From assembly GCA_964057225.1 (NCBI GenBank), contig OZ059898.1, positions 20,995,267 to 21,059,266 on the forward strand: 64,000 nt of DNA. Reading direction: 5' to 3'. Source of the stretch: Auanema rhodensis. Lineage: Eukaryota > Nematoda > Chromadorea > Rhabditida > Rhabditidae. A program made the translations under genes and the position numbers. Positions 52,972-64,000 of the stretch are shown here, piece after piece (the stretch's first letter is position 1; each line of letters begins with the position of its first letter). A model generated the notes under the pieces. That model saw only the letters and a list, made by a program, of their open reading frames with translations. It was not told where the DNA came from and did no database searches.

Positions 52972-55900
52972 GTGATGTGCACTTGGTATGTAACTCGCTT
53001 CACGTGAAAGATAAAAAGATGCGGTTTTCAAAATTAGATTCCCCATGTCCATATTAGTCTAAAAACAAATTTTTATTGATATTGGTTCATGGTAACCATG
53101 ACTTTGAAATTTACGTGAACTTTAATTTATGCTAATTAAATGTATACGTGATGTGCACTTGGTATGTAACTCGCTTCACGTGAAAGATAAAGAGATGCGG
53201 TTTTCAAAATTAGATTCCCCATGTCCATATTAGTCTAAAAACAAATTTTTATTGATATTGGTTCATGGTAACCATGACTTTGAAATTTACGTGAACTTTA
53301 ATGTATGCTAATTAAATGTACACGTGATGTGCACTTGGTATGTAACTCGCTTCACGTAAAAGATAAAGAGATGCGGTTCTCAAAATTAGATTCCCCATGT
53401 CCATATTAGTCTAAAAACAAATTTTTATTGATATTGGTTCATGGTAACCATGACTTTGAAATTTACGTGAACTTTAATTTATGCTAATTAAATGTACACG
53501 TGATGTGCACTTGGTATGTAACTCGCTTCACGTGAAAGATAAAAAGATGCGGTTTTCAAAATTAGATTCCCCATGTCCATATTAGTCTAAAAACAAATTT
53601 TTATTGATATTGGTGCATGGTAACCATGACTTTGAAATTTACGTGAACTTTAATTTATGCTAATTAAATGTACACGTGATGTGCACTTGGTATGTAACTC
53701 GCTTCACGTGTAAGATGAAGAGATGCGGTTTTCAAAATTAGATTCCCCATGTCCATATTAGTCTAAAAACAAATTTTTATTGATATTGGTTCATGGTAAC
53801 CATGACTTTGAAATTTACGTGAACTTTAATTTATGCTAATTAAATGTACAAGTGATGTGCACTTGGTATGTAACTCGCTTCACGTGAAAGATAAAGAGAT
53901 GCGGTTTTCAAAATTAGATTCCCCATGTCCATATTAGTCTAAAAACAAATTTTTATTGATATTGGTGCATGGTAACCATGACTTTGAAATTTACGTGAAC
54001 TTTAATTTATGCTAATTAAATGTACACGTGATGTGCACTTGGTATGTAACTCGCTTCACGTGAAAGATGAAGAGATGCGGTTTTCAAAATTAGATTCCCC
54101 ATGTCCATATTAGTCTAAAAACAAATTTTTATTGATATTGGTTCATGGTAACCATGACTTTGAAATTTACGTGAACTTTAATTTATGCTAATTAAATGTA
54201 CACGTGATGTGCACTTGGTATGTAACTCGCTTCACGTGAAAGATAAAGAGATGCGGTTTTCAAAATTAGATTCCCCATGTCCATATTAGTCTAAAAACAA
54301 ATTTTTATTGATATTGGTGCATGGTAACCATGACTTTGAAATTTACGTGAACTTTAATTTATGCTAATTAAATGTACACGTGATGTGCACTTGGTATGTA
54401 ACTCGCTTCACGTGAAAGATGAAGAGATGCGGTTTTCAAAATTAGATTCCCCATGTCCATATTAGTCTAAAAACAAATTTTTATTGATATTGGTGCATGG
54501 TAACCATGACTTTGAAATTTACGTGAACTTTAATTTATGCTAATTAAATGTACACGTGATGTGCACTTGGTATGTAACTCGCTTCACGTGAAAAATAAAG
54601 AGATGCGGTTTTCAAAATTAGATTCCCCATGTCCATATTAGTCTAAAAACAAATTTTTATTGATATTGGTGCATGGTAACCATGACTTTGAAATTTACGT
54701 GAACTTTAATTTATGCTAATTAAATGTACACGTGATGTGCACTTGGTATGTAACTCGCTTCACGTGAAAGATAAAGAGATGCGGTTTTCAAAATTAGATT
54801 CCCCATGTCCATATTAGTCTAAAAACAAATTTTTATTGATATTGGTGCATGGTAACCATGACTTTGAAATTTACGTGAACTTTAATTTATGCTAATTAAA
54901 TGTACACGTGATGTGCACTTGGTATGTAACTCGCTTCACGTGAAAGATAAAAAGATGCGGTTTTCAAAATTAGATTCCCCATGTCCATATTAGTCTAAAA
55001 ACAAATTTTTATTGATATTGGTTCATGGTAACCATGACTTTGAAATTTACGTGAACTTTAATTTATGCTAATTAAATGTATACGTGATGTGCACTTGGTA
55101 TGTAACTCGCTTCACGTGAAAGATAAAGAGATGCGGTTTTCAAAATTAGATTCCCCATGTCCATATTAGTCTAAAAACAAATTTTTATTGATATTGGTTC
55201 ATGGTAACCATGACTTTGAAATTTACGTGAACTTTAATTTATGCTAATTAAATGTACACGTGATGTGCACTTGGTATGTAACTCGCTTCACGTAAAAGAT
55301 AAAGAGATGCGGTTCTCAAAATTAGATTCCCCATGTCCATATTAGTCTAAAAACAAATTTTTATTGATATTGGTTCATGGTAACCATGACTTTGAAATTT
55401 ACGTGAACTTTAATTTATGCTAATTAAATGTACACGTGATGTGCACTTGGTATGTAACTCGCTTCACGTGAAAGATAAAAAGATGCGGTTTTCAAAATTA
55501 GATTCCCCATGTCCATATTAGTCTAAAAACAAATTTTTATTGATATTGGTGCATGGTAACCATGACTTTGAAATTTACGTGAACTTTAATTTATGCTAAT
55601 TAAATGTACACGTGATGTGCACTTGGTATGTAACTCGCTTCACGTGTAAGATGAAGAGATGCGGTTTTCAAAATTAGATTCCCCATGTCCATATTAGTCT
55701 AAAAACAAATTTTTATTGATATTGGTTCATGGTAACCATGACTTTGAAATTTACGTGAACTTTAATTTATGCTAATTAAATGTACACGTGATGTGCACTT
55801 GGTATGTAACTCGCTTCACGTGAAAGATAAAGAGATGCGGTTTTCAAAATTAGATTCCCCATGTCCATATTAGTCTAAAAACAAATTTTTATTGATATTG

Positions 55901-57019
55901 GTTCATGGTAACCATGACTTTGAAATTTACGTGAACTTTAAATTATGCTAATTAAATGTACACGTGATGTGCACTTGGTATGTAACTCGCTTCACGTGAA
56001 AGATAAAGAGATGCGGTTTTCAAAATTAGATTCCCCATGTCCATATTAGTCTAAAAACAAATTTTTATTGATATTGGTGCATGGTAACCATGACTTTGAA
56101 ATTTACGTGAACTTTAATTTATGCTAATTAAATGTACACGTGATGTGCACTTGGTATGTAACTCGCTTCACGTGAAAGATGAAGAGATGCGGTTTTCAAA
56201 ATTAGATTCCCCATGTCCATATTAGTCTAAAAACAAATTTTTATTGATATTGGTGCATGGTAACCATGACTTTGAAATTTACGTGAACTTTAATTTATGC
56301 TAATTAAATGTACACGTGATGTGCACTTGGTATGTAACTCGCTTCACGTGAAAGTAAAAGAGATGCGGTTTTCAAAATTAGATTCCCCATGTCCATATTA
56401 GTCTATAAACAAATTTTTATTGATATTGATGCATGGTAACCATGACTTTGAAATTTACGTGAACTTTAATTTATGCTAATTAAATGTACACGTGATGTGC
56501 ACTTGGTATGTAACTCGCTTCACGTGAAAGATAAAGAGATGCGGTTTTCAAAATTAGATTCCCCATGTCCATATTAGTCTAAAAACAAATTTTTATTGAT
56601 ATTGGTTCATGGTAACCATGACTTTGAAATTTACGTGAACTTTAATTTTTGCTAATTAAATGTACACGTGATGTGCACTTGGTATGTAACTCGCTTCACG
56701 TGAAAGATAAAGAGATGCGGTTTTCAAAGTTAGATTCCCCATGTCCATATTAGTCTAAAAACAAATTTTTATTGATATTGGTGCATGGTAACCATGACTT
56801 TGAAATTTACGTGAACTTTAATTTATGCTAATTAAATGTACACGTGATGTGCACTTGGTATGTAACTCGCTTCACGTGAAAGATAAAGAGATGCGGTTTT
56901 CAAAATTAGATTCCCCATGTCCATATTAGTCTAAAAACAAATTTTTATTGATATTGGTTCATGGTAACCATGACTTTGAAATTTACGTGAACTTTAATTT
57001 ATGCTAATTAAATGTACAC
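52972..57019. repeat. Two shortened HOR copies sharing a hybrid monomer
   Basis: Copies begin at 52972 and 54908, both with p45A+p116T+p174T; p116T; p35A+p56C; p45A; p36T+p42G. In both, the p53A+p88T type is missing and the p35A+p56C unit (53324 and 55260) has T at p116 instead of G, a shared junction that suggests common origin. The first copy is 11 monomers, with gatg units at 54028 and 54380 and ACAAGTG near 53849. The second runs through p155A, gatg, gtaa, p158T and p62G before the 10-mer series. Confidence 0.8.
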
Positions 57020-60000
57020 GTGATGTGCACTTGGTATGTAACTCGCTTCACGTGAAAGATAAAGAGATGCGGTTTTCAAAATTAGATTCCCCATGTCCAT
57101 ATTAGTCTAAAAACAAATTTTTATTGATATTGGTGCATGGTAACCATGACTTTGAAATTTACGTGAACTTTAATTTATGCTAATTAAATGTACACGTGAT
57201 GTGCACTTGGTATGTAACTCGCTTCACGTGAAAGATAAAGAGATGCGGTTTTCAAAATTAGATTCCCCATGTCCATATTAGTCTAAAAACAAATTTTTAT
57301 TGATATTGGTTCATGGTAACCATGACTTTGAAATTTACGTGAACTTTAATTTATGCTAATTAAATGTACACGTGATGTGCACTTGGTATGTAACTCGCTT
57401 CACGTGAAAGATAAAGAGATGCGGTTTTCAAAATTAGATTCCCCATGTCCATATTAGTCTAAAAACAAATTTTTATTGATATTGGTGCATGGTAACCATG
57501 ACTTTGAAATTTACGTGAACTTTAATTTATGCTAATTAAATGTACACGTGATGTGCACTTGGTATGTAACTCGCTTCACGTGAAAAATAAAGAGATGCGG
57601 TTTTCAAAATTAGATTCCCCATGTCCATATTAGTCTAAAAACAAATTTTTATTGATATTGGTGCATGGTAACCATGACTTTGAAATTTACGTGAACTTTA
57701 ATTTATGCTAATTAAATGTACACGTGATGTGCACTTGGTATGTAACTCGCTTCACGTGAAAGATAAAGAGATGCGGTTTTCAAAATTAGATTCCCCATGT
57801 CCATATTAGTCTAAAAACAAATTTTTATTGATATTGGTGCATGGTAACCATGACTTTGAAATTTACGTGAACTTTAATTTATGCTAATTAAATGTACACG
57901 TGATGTGCACTTGGTATGTAACTCGCTTCACGTGAAAGATAAAAAGATGCGGTTTTCAAAATTAGATTCCCCATGTCCATATTAGTCTAAAAACAAATTT
58001 TTATTGATATTGGTTCATGGTAACCATGACTTTGAAATTTACGTGAACTTTAATTTATGCTAATTAAATGTATACGTGATGTGCACTTGGTATGTAACTC
58101 GCTTCACGTGAAAGATAAAGAGATGCGGTTTTCAAAATTAGATTCCCCATGTCCATATTAGTCTAAAAACAAATTTTTATTGATATTGGTTCATGGTAAC
58201 CATGACTTTGAAATTTACGTGAACTTTAATTTATGCTAATTAAATGTACACGTGATGTGCACTTGGTATGTAACTCGCTTCACGTAAAAGATAAAGAGAT
58301 GCGGTTCTCAAAATTAGATTCCCCATGTCCATATTAGTCTAAAAACAAATTTTTATTGATATTGGTGCATGGTAACCATGACTTTGAAATTTACGTGAAC
58401 TTTAATTTATGCTAATTAAATGTACACGTGATGTGCACTTGGTATGTAACTCGCTTCACGTGAAAGATAAAGAGATGCGATTTTCAAAATTAGATTCCCC
58501 ATGTCCATATTAGTTTAAAAACAAATTTTTATTGATATTGGTGCATGGTAACCATGACTTTGAAATTTACGTGAACTTTAATTTATGCTAATTAAATGTA
58601 CACGTGATGTGCACTTGGTATGTAACTCGCTTCACGTGAAAGATAAAAAGATGCGGTTTTCAAAATTAGATTCCCCATGTCCATATTAGTCTAAAAACAA
58701 ATTTTTATTGATATTGGTGCATGGTAACCATGACTTTGAAATTTACGTGAACTTTAATTTATGCTAATTAAATGTACACGTGATGTGCACTTGGTATGTA
58801 ACTCGCTTCACGTGAAAGATAAAGAGATGCGGTTTTCAAAATTAGATTCCCCATGTCCATATTAGTCTAAAAACAAATTTTTATTGATATTGGTGCATGG
58901 TAACCATGACTTTGAAATTTACGTGAACTTTAATTTATGCTAATTAAATGTACACGTGATGTGCACTTGGTATGTAACTCGCTTCACGTGAAAGATAAAG
59001 AGATGCGGTTTTCAAAATTAGATTCCCCATGTCCATATTAGTCTAAAAACAAATTTTTATTGATATTGGTTCATGGTAACCATGACTTTGAAATTTACGT
59101 GAACTTTAATTTATGCTAATTAAATGTACACGTGATGTGCACTTGGTATGTAACTCGCTTCACGTGAAAGATAAAGAGATGCGGTTTTCAAAATTAGATT
59201 CCCCATGTCCATATTAGTCTAAAAACAAATTTTTATTGATATTGGTGCATGGTAACCATGACTTTGAAATTTACGTGAACTTTAATTTATGCTAATTAAA
59301 TGTACACGTGATGTGCACTTGGTATGTAACTCGCTTCACGTGAAAAATAAAGAGATGCGGTTTTCAAAATTAGATTCCCCATGTCCATATTAGTCTAAAA
59401 ACAAATTTTTATTGATATTGGTGCATGGTAACCATGACTTTGAAATTTACGTGAACTTTAATTTATGCTAATTAAATGTACACGTGATGTGCACTTGGTA
59501 TGTAACTCGCTTCACGTGAAAGATAAAGAGATGCGGTTTTCAAAATTAGATTCCCCATGTCCATATTAGTCTAAAAACAAATTTTTATTGATATTGGTGC
59601 ATGGTAACCATGACTTTGAAATTTACGTGAACTTTAATTTATGCTAATTAAATGTACACGTGATGTGCACTTGGTATGTAACTCGCTTCACGTGAAAGAT
59701 AAAAAGATGCGGTTTTCAAAATTAGATTCCCCATGTCCATATTAGTCTAAAAACAAATTTTTATTGATATTGGTTCATGGTAACCATGACTTTGAAATTT
59801 ACGTGAACTTTAATTTATGCTAATTAAATGTATACGTGATGTGCACTTGGTATGTAACTCGCTTCACGTGAAAGATAAAGAGATGCGGTTTTCAAAATTA
59901 GATTCCCCATGTCCATATTAGTCTAAAAACAAATTTTTATTGATATTGGTTCATGGTAACCATGACTTTGAAATTTACGTGAACTTTAATTTATGCTAAT

Positions 60001-63000
60001 TAAATGTACACGTGATGTGCACTTGGTATGTAACTCGCTTCACGTAAAAGATAAAGAGATGCGGTTCTCAAAATTAGATTCCCCATGTCCATATTAGTCT
60101 AAAAACAAATTTTTATTGATATTGGTGCATGGTAACCATGACTTTGAAATTTACGTGAACTTTAATTTATGCTAATTAAATGTACACGTGATGTGCACTT
60201 GGTATGTAACTCGCTTCACGTGAAAGATAAAGAGATGCGATTTTCAAAATTAGATTCCCCATGTCCATATTAGTTTAAAAACAAATTTTTATTGATATTG
60301 GTGCATGGTAACCATGACTTTGAAATTTACGTGAACTTTAATTTATGCTAATTAAATGTACACGTGATGTGCACTTGGTATGTAACTCGCTTCACGTGAA
60401 AGATAAAAAGATGCGGTTTTCAAAATTAGATTCCCCATGTCCATATTAGTCTAAAAACAAATTTTTATTGATATTGGTGCATGGTAACCATGACTTTGAA
60501 ATTTACGTGAACTTTAATTTATGCTAATTAAATGTACACGTGATGTGCACTTGGTATGTAACTCGCTTCACGTGAAAGATAAAAAGATGCGGTTTTCAAA
60601 ATTAGATTCCCCATGTCCATATTAGTCTAAAAACAAATTTTTATTGATATTGGTTCATGGTAACCATGACTTTGAAATTTACGTGAACTTTAATTTATGC
60701 TAATTAAATGTATACGTGATGTGCACTTGGTATGTAACTCGCTTCACGTGAAAGATAAAGAGATGCGGTTTTCAAAATTAGATTCCCCATGTCCATATTA
60801 GTCTAAAAACAAATTTTTATTGATATTGGTTCATGGTAACCATGACTTTGAAATTTACGTGAACTTTAATTTATGCTAATTAAATGTACACGTGATGTGC
60901 ACTTGGTATGTAACTCGCTTCACGTAAAAGATAAAGAGATGCGGTTCTCAAAATTAGATTCCCCATGTCCATATTAGTCTAAAAACAAATTTTTATTGAT
61001 ATTGGTGCATGGTAACCATGACTTTGAAATTTACGTGAACTTTAATTTATGCTAATTAAATGTACACGTGATGTGCACTTGGTATGTAACTCGCTTCACG
61101 TGAAAGATAAAGAGATGCGATTTTCAAAATTAGATTCCCCATGTCCATATTAGTTTAAAAACAAATTTTTATTGATATTGGTGCATGGTAACCATGACTT
61201 TGAAATTTACGTGAACTTTAATTTATGCTAATTAAATGTACACGTGATGTGCACTTGGTATGTAACTCGCTTCACGTGAAAGATAAAAAGATGCGGTTTT
61301 CAAAATTAGATTCCCCATGTCCATATTAGTCTAAAAACAAATTTTTATTGATATTGGTGCATGGTAACCATGACTTTGAAATTTACGTGAACTTTAATTT
61401 ATGCTAATTAAATGTACACGTGATGTGCACTTGGTATGTAACTCGCTTCACGTGAAAGATAAAGAGATGCGGTTTTCAAAATTAGATTCCCCATGTCCAT
61501 ATTAGTCTAAAAACAAATTTTTATTGATATTGGTGCATGGTAACCATGACTTTGAAATTTACGTGAACTTTAATTTATGCTAATTAAATGTACACGTGAT
61601 GTGCACTTGGTATGTAACTCGCTTCACGTGAAAGATAAAGAGATGCGGTTTTCAAAATTAGATTCCCCATGTCCATATTAGTCTAAAAACAAATTTTTAT
61701 TGATATTGGTTCATGGTAACCATGACTTTGAAATTTACGTGAACTTTAATTTATGCTAATTAAATGTACACGTGATGTGCACTTGGTATGTAACTCGCTT
61801 CACGTGAAAGATAAAGAGATGCGGTTTTCAAAATTAGATTCCCCATGTCCATATTAGTCTAAAAACAAATTTTTATTGATATTGGTGCATGGTAACCATG
61901 ACTTTGAAATTTACGTGAACTTTAATTTATGCTAATTAAATGTACACGTGATGTGCACTTGGTATGTAACTCGCTTCACGTGAAAAATAAAGAGATGCGG
62001 TTTTCAAAATTAGATTCCCCATGTCCATATTAGTCTAAAAACAAATTTTTATTGATATTGGTGCATGGTAACCATGACTTTGAAATTTACGTGAACTTTA
62101 ATTTATGCTAATTAAATGTACACGTGATGTGCACTTGGTATGTAACTCGCTTCACGTGAAAGATAAAGAGATGCGGTTTTCAAAATTAGATTCCCCATGT
62201 CCATATTAGTCTAAAAACAAATTTTTATTGATATTGGTGCATGGTAACCATGACTTTGAAATTTACGTGAACTTTAATTTATGCTAATTAAATGTACACG
62301 TGATGTGCACTTGGTATGTAACTCGCTTCACGTGAAAGATAAAAAGATGCGGTTTTCAAAATTAGATTCCCCATGTCCATATTAGTCTAAAAACAAATTT
62401 TTATTGATATTGGTTCATGGTAACCATGACTTTGAAATTTACGTGAACTTTAATTTATGCTAATTAAATGTATACGTGATGTGCACTTGGTATGTAACTC
62501 GCTTCACGTGAAAGATAAAGAGATGCGGTTTTCAAAATTAGATTCCCCATGTCCATATTAGTCTAAAAACAAATTTTTATTGATATTGGTTCATGGTAAC
62601 CATGACTTTGAAATTTACGTGAACTTTAATTTATGCTAATTAAATGTACACGTGATGTGCACTTGGTATGTAACTCGCTTCACGTAAAAGATAAAGAGAT
62701 GCGGTTCTCAAAATTAGATTCCCCATGTCCATATTAGTCTAAAAACAAATTTTTATTGATATTGGTGCATGGTAACCATGACTTTGAAATTTACGTGAAC
62801 TTTAATTTATGCTAATTAAATGTACACGTGATGTGCACTTGGTATGTAACTCGCTTCACGTGAAAGATAAAGAGATGCGATTTTCAAAATTAGATTCCCC
62901 ATGTCCATATTAGTTTAAAAACAAATTTTTATTGATATTGGTGCATGGTAACCATGACTTTGAAATTTACGTGAACTTTAATTTATGCTAATTAAATGTA

Positions 63001-63179
63001 CACGTGATGTGCACTTGGTATGTAACTCGCTTCACGTGAAAGATAAAAAGATGCGGTTTTCAAAATTAGATTCCCCATGTCCATATTAGTCTAAAAACAA
63101 ATTTTTATTGATATTGGTGCATGGTAACCATGACTTTGAAATTTACGTGAACTTTAATTTATGCTAATTAAATGTACAC
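57020..63179. repeat. 10-monomer HOR (1760 bp): three full copies and one half copy
   Basis: Full copies are 57020-58779, 58780-60539 and 61420-63179. Units 6-10 alone are repeated at 60540-61419 (880 bp). The order is plain; p116T; plain; aata (A at p39); plain; p45A+p116T+p174T; p116T; p35A+p56C; p53A+p88T; p45A. The p35A marks fall at 58281, 60041, 60921 and 62681, spaced 1760, 880 and 1760. I saw no private substitution in any copy by eye, so this is the most uniform part of the window and probably the most recent amplification. Confidence 0.93.
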
Positions 63180-64000
63180 GTGATGTGCACTTGGTATGTA
63201 ACTCGCTTCACGTGAAAGATGAAGAGATGCGGTTTTCAAAATTAGATTCCCCATGTCCATATTAGTCTAAAAACAAATTTTTATTGATATTGGTTCATGG
63301 TAACCATGACTTTGAAATTTACGTGAACTTTAATTTTTGCTAATTAAATGTACACGTGATGTGCACTTGGTATGTAACTCGCTTCACGTGAAAGATAAAG
63401 AGATGCGGTTTTCAAAGTTAGATTCCCCATGTCCATATTAGTCTAAAAACAAATTTTTATTGATATTGGTGCATGGTAACCATGACTTTGAAATTTACGT
63501 GAACTTTAATTTATGCTAATTAAATGTACACGTGATGTGCACTTGGTATGTAACTCGCTTCACGTGAAAGATAAAGAGATGCGGTTTTCAAAATTAGATT
63601 CCCCATGTCCATATTAGTCTAAAAACAAATTTTTATTGATATTGGTTCATGGTAACCATGACTTTGAAATTTACGTGAACTTTAATTTATGCTAATTAAA
63701 TGTACACGTGATGTGCACTTGGTATGTAACTCGCTTCACGTGAAAGATAAAGAGATGCGGTTTTCAAAATTAGATTCCCCATGTCCATATTAGTCTAAAA
63801 ACAAATTTTTATTGATATTGGTGCATGGTAACCATGACTTTGAAATTTACGTGAACTTTAATTTATGCTAATTAAATGTACACGTGATGTGCACTTGGTA
63901 TGTAACTCGCTTCACGTGAAAGATAAAGAGATGCGGTTTTCAAAATTAGATTCCCCATGTCCATATTAGTCTAAAAACAAATTTTTATTGATATTGGTTC
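63180..64000. repeat. Array tail at window end, starting with a hybrid monomer
   Basis: The unit at 63180 joins gatg at p39-p42 (as in the gatg type) to p116T and p158T (as in a type two monomers later), so the order skips from p45A to p62G. Then follow p62G (63356), p116T (63532), p116G (63708) and a partial unit (63884-64000) ending at p117. The tail resembles the p62G; T; G; T series that precedes the 10-mer at 57020, so another HOR copy may lie beyond the edge. Confidence 0.75.

Larger units (their letters stand above)
1..64000. repeat. 176-bp satellite DNA array (whole window)
   Basis: A single 176-bp unit repeats head to tail from the first to the last base. Anchors such as GTGATGTGCAC recur at 1, 177, 353, 529 and so on, and after five 1-bp losses are still in step at 63884. 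This gives 363 full units plus 117 bp. All units have the same orientation. No foreign DNA interrupts them, and I saw no insertion in any unit. The consensus is about 32% G+C. Most units differ from it at 0-3 positions, so the array is well homogenised. Satellites of 150-180 bp in megabase arrays are typical of centromeric or pericentromeric chromatin in plants and many animals; that role is inferred here. I do not recognise the family. Because 176 is not a multiple of 3, each frame shifts from unit to unit and meets stops, so the array does not code for protein. Confidence 0.98.

Noticed and set aside
1-64000. CRISPR-like direct repeats
   Set aside because: The repeats are contiguous 176-bp units with no unique spacers and no cas genes; this is satellite DNA.
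1-64000. An undescribed gene system hidden on the minus strand
   Set aside because: The minus strand is the same 176-bp repeat with frame-shifting units and frequent stops. I saw no long frame or non-repeat segment on either strand.

Overview
The whole window is one uninterrupted tandem array of a 176-bp satellite monomer, head to tail and all in the same orientation. I count 363 full monomers plus a final 117-bp partial one, from 64000 bases plus five single-base deletions. Phase is constant up to about 31950. It then slips by one base at 31952-31954, 32655-32657, 34942-34944, 35645-35647 and 45991-45998, so monomer starts lie at 1+176k, then 1 to 5 bases earlier. There is no gene, RNA gene, transposon, inversion, CRISPR or non-satellite spacer. 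The array continues past both window ends. The monomer is about 32% G+C (57 of 176 in my hand count). Most copies differ from the consensus at 0-3 sites.

This suggests a eukaryotic genome, probably a centromeric or pericentromeric array from a long-read assembly. Monomers of 150-180 bp, about one nucleosome plus linker, are typical of plant and many animal centromeric satellites. I do not recognise this monomer as any named family, so species and chromosomal location are open. Positions inside the monomer are written p1-p176, with p1 the first base of the window.

A few recurrent variants barcode the monomers: p35 G/A, p36 A/T, p39-p42 (gata/gatg/gtaa/aata), p45 G/A, p52 G/T, p53 G/A, p56 T/C, p57 T/A, p62 A/G, p88 C/T, p91 A/T, p114 G/C/A, p116 G/T, p155 T/A, p158 A/T and p174 C/T. 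Read in order they show several higher-order repeats (HORs). These are a 9-mer (1584 bp) twice at 177-3344; a cassette at 5633-7392 that recurs at 18305-20064; a 4-mer (704 bp) twice at 11969-13376; an 11-mer (1936 bp) twice at 14609-18480; 10/10/9-mers at 21825-26928; 6-mers (1056 bp) at 27809-31856; and a 17-mer (2990 bp) twice at 31857-37836. Loose 7/8-mers fill 37837-43996. An 18-type order with internal duplications and deletions runs from 43997 to the end, and includes a very uniform 10-mer (1760 bp) at 57020-63179. A worn island of ten monomers lies at 45933-47691.

Each monomer carries two CACGTG hexamers and one TACGTG, spaced 33 and 32 bp across the monomer junction, plus a 13-bp dyad around CATGGT-A-ACCATG and an A/T-rich segment. 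These are the only candidate protein-binding features. Nothing in the window shows they are bound. All variant calls were made by eye.
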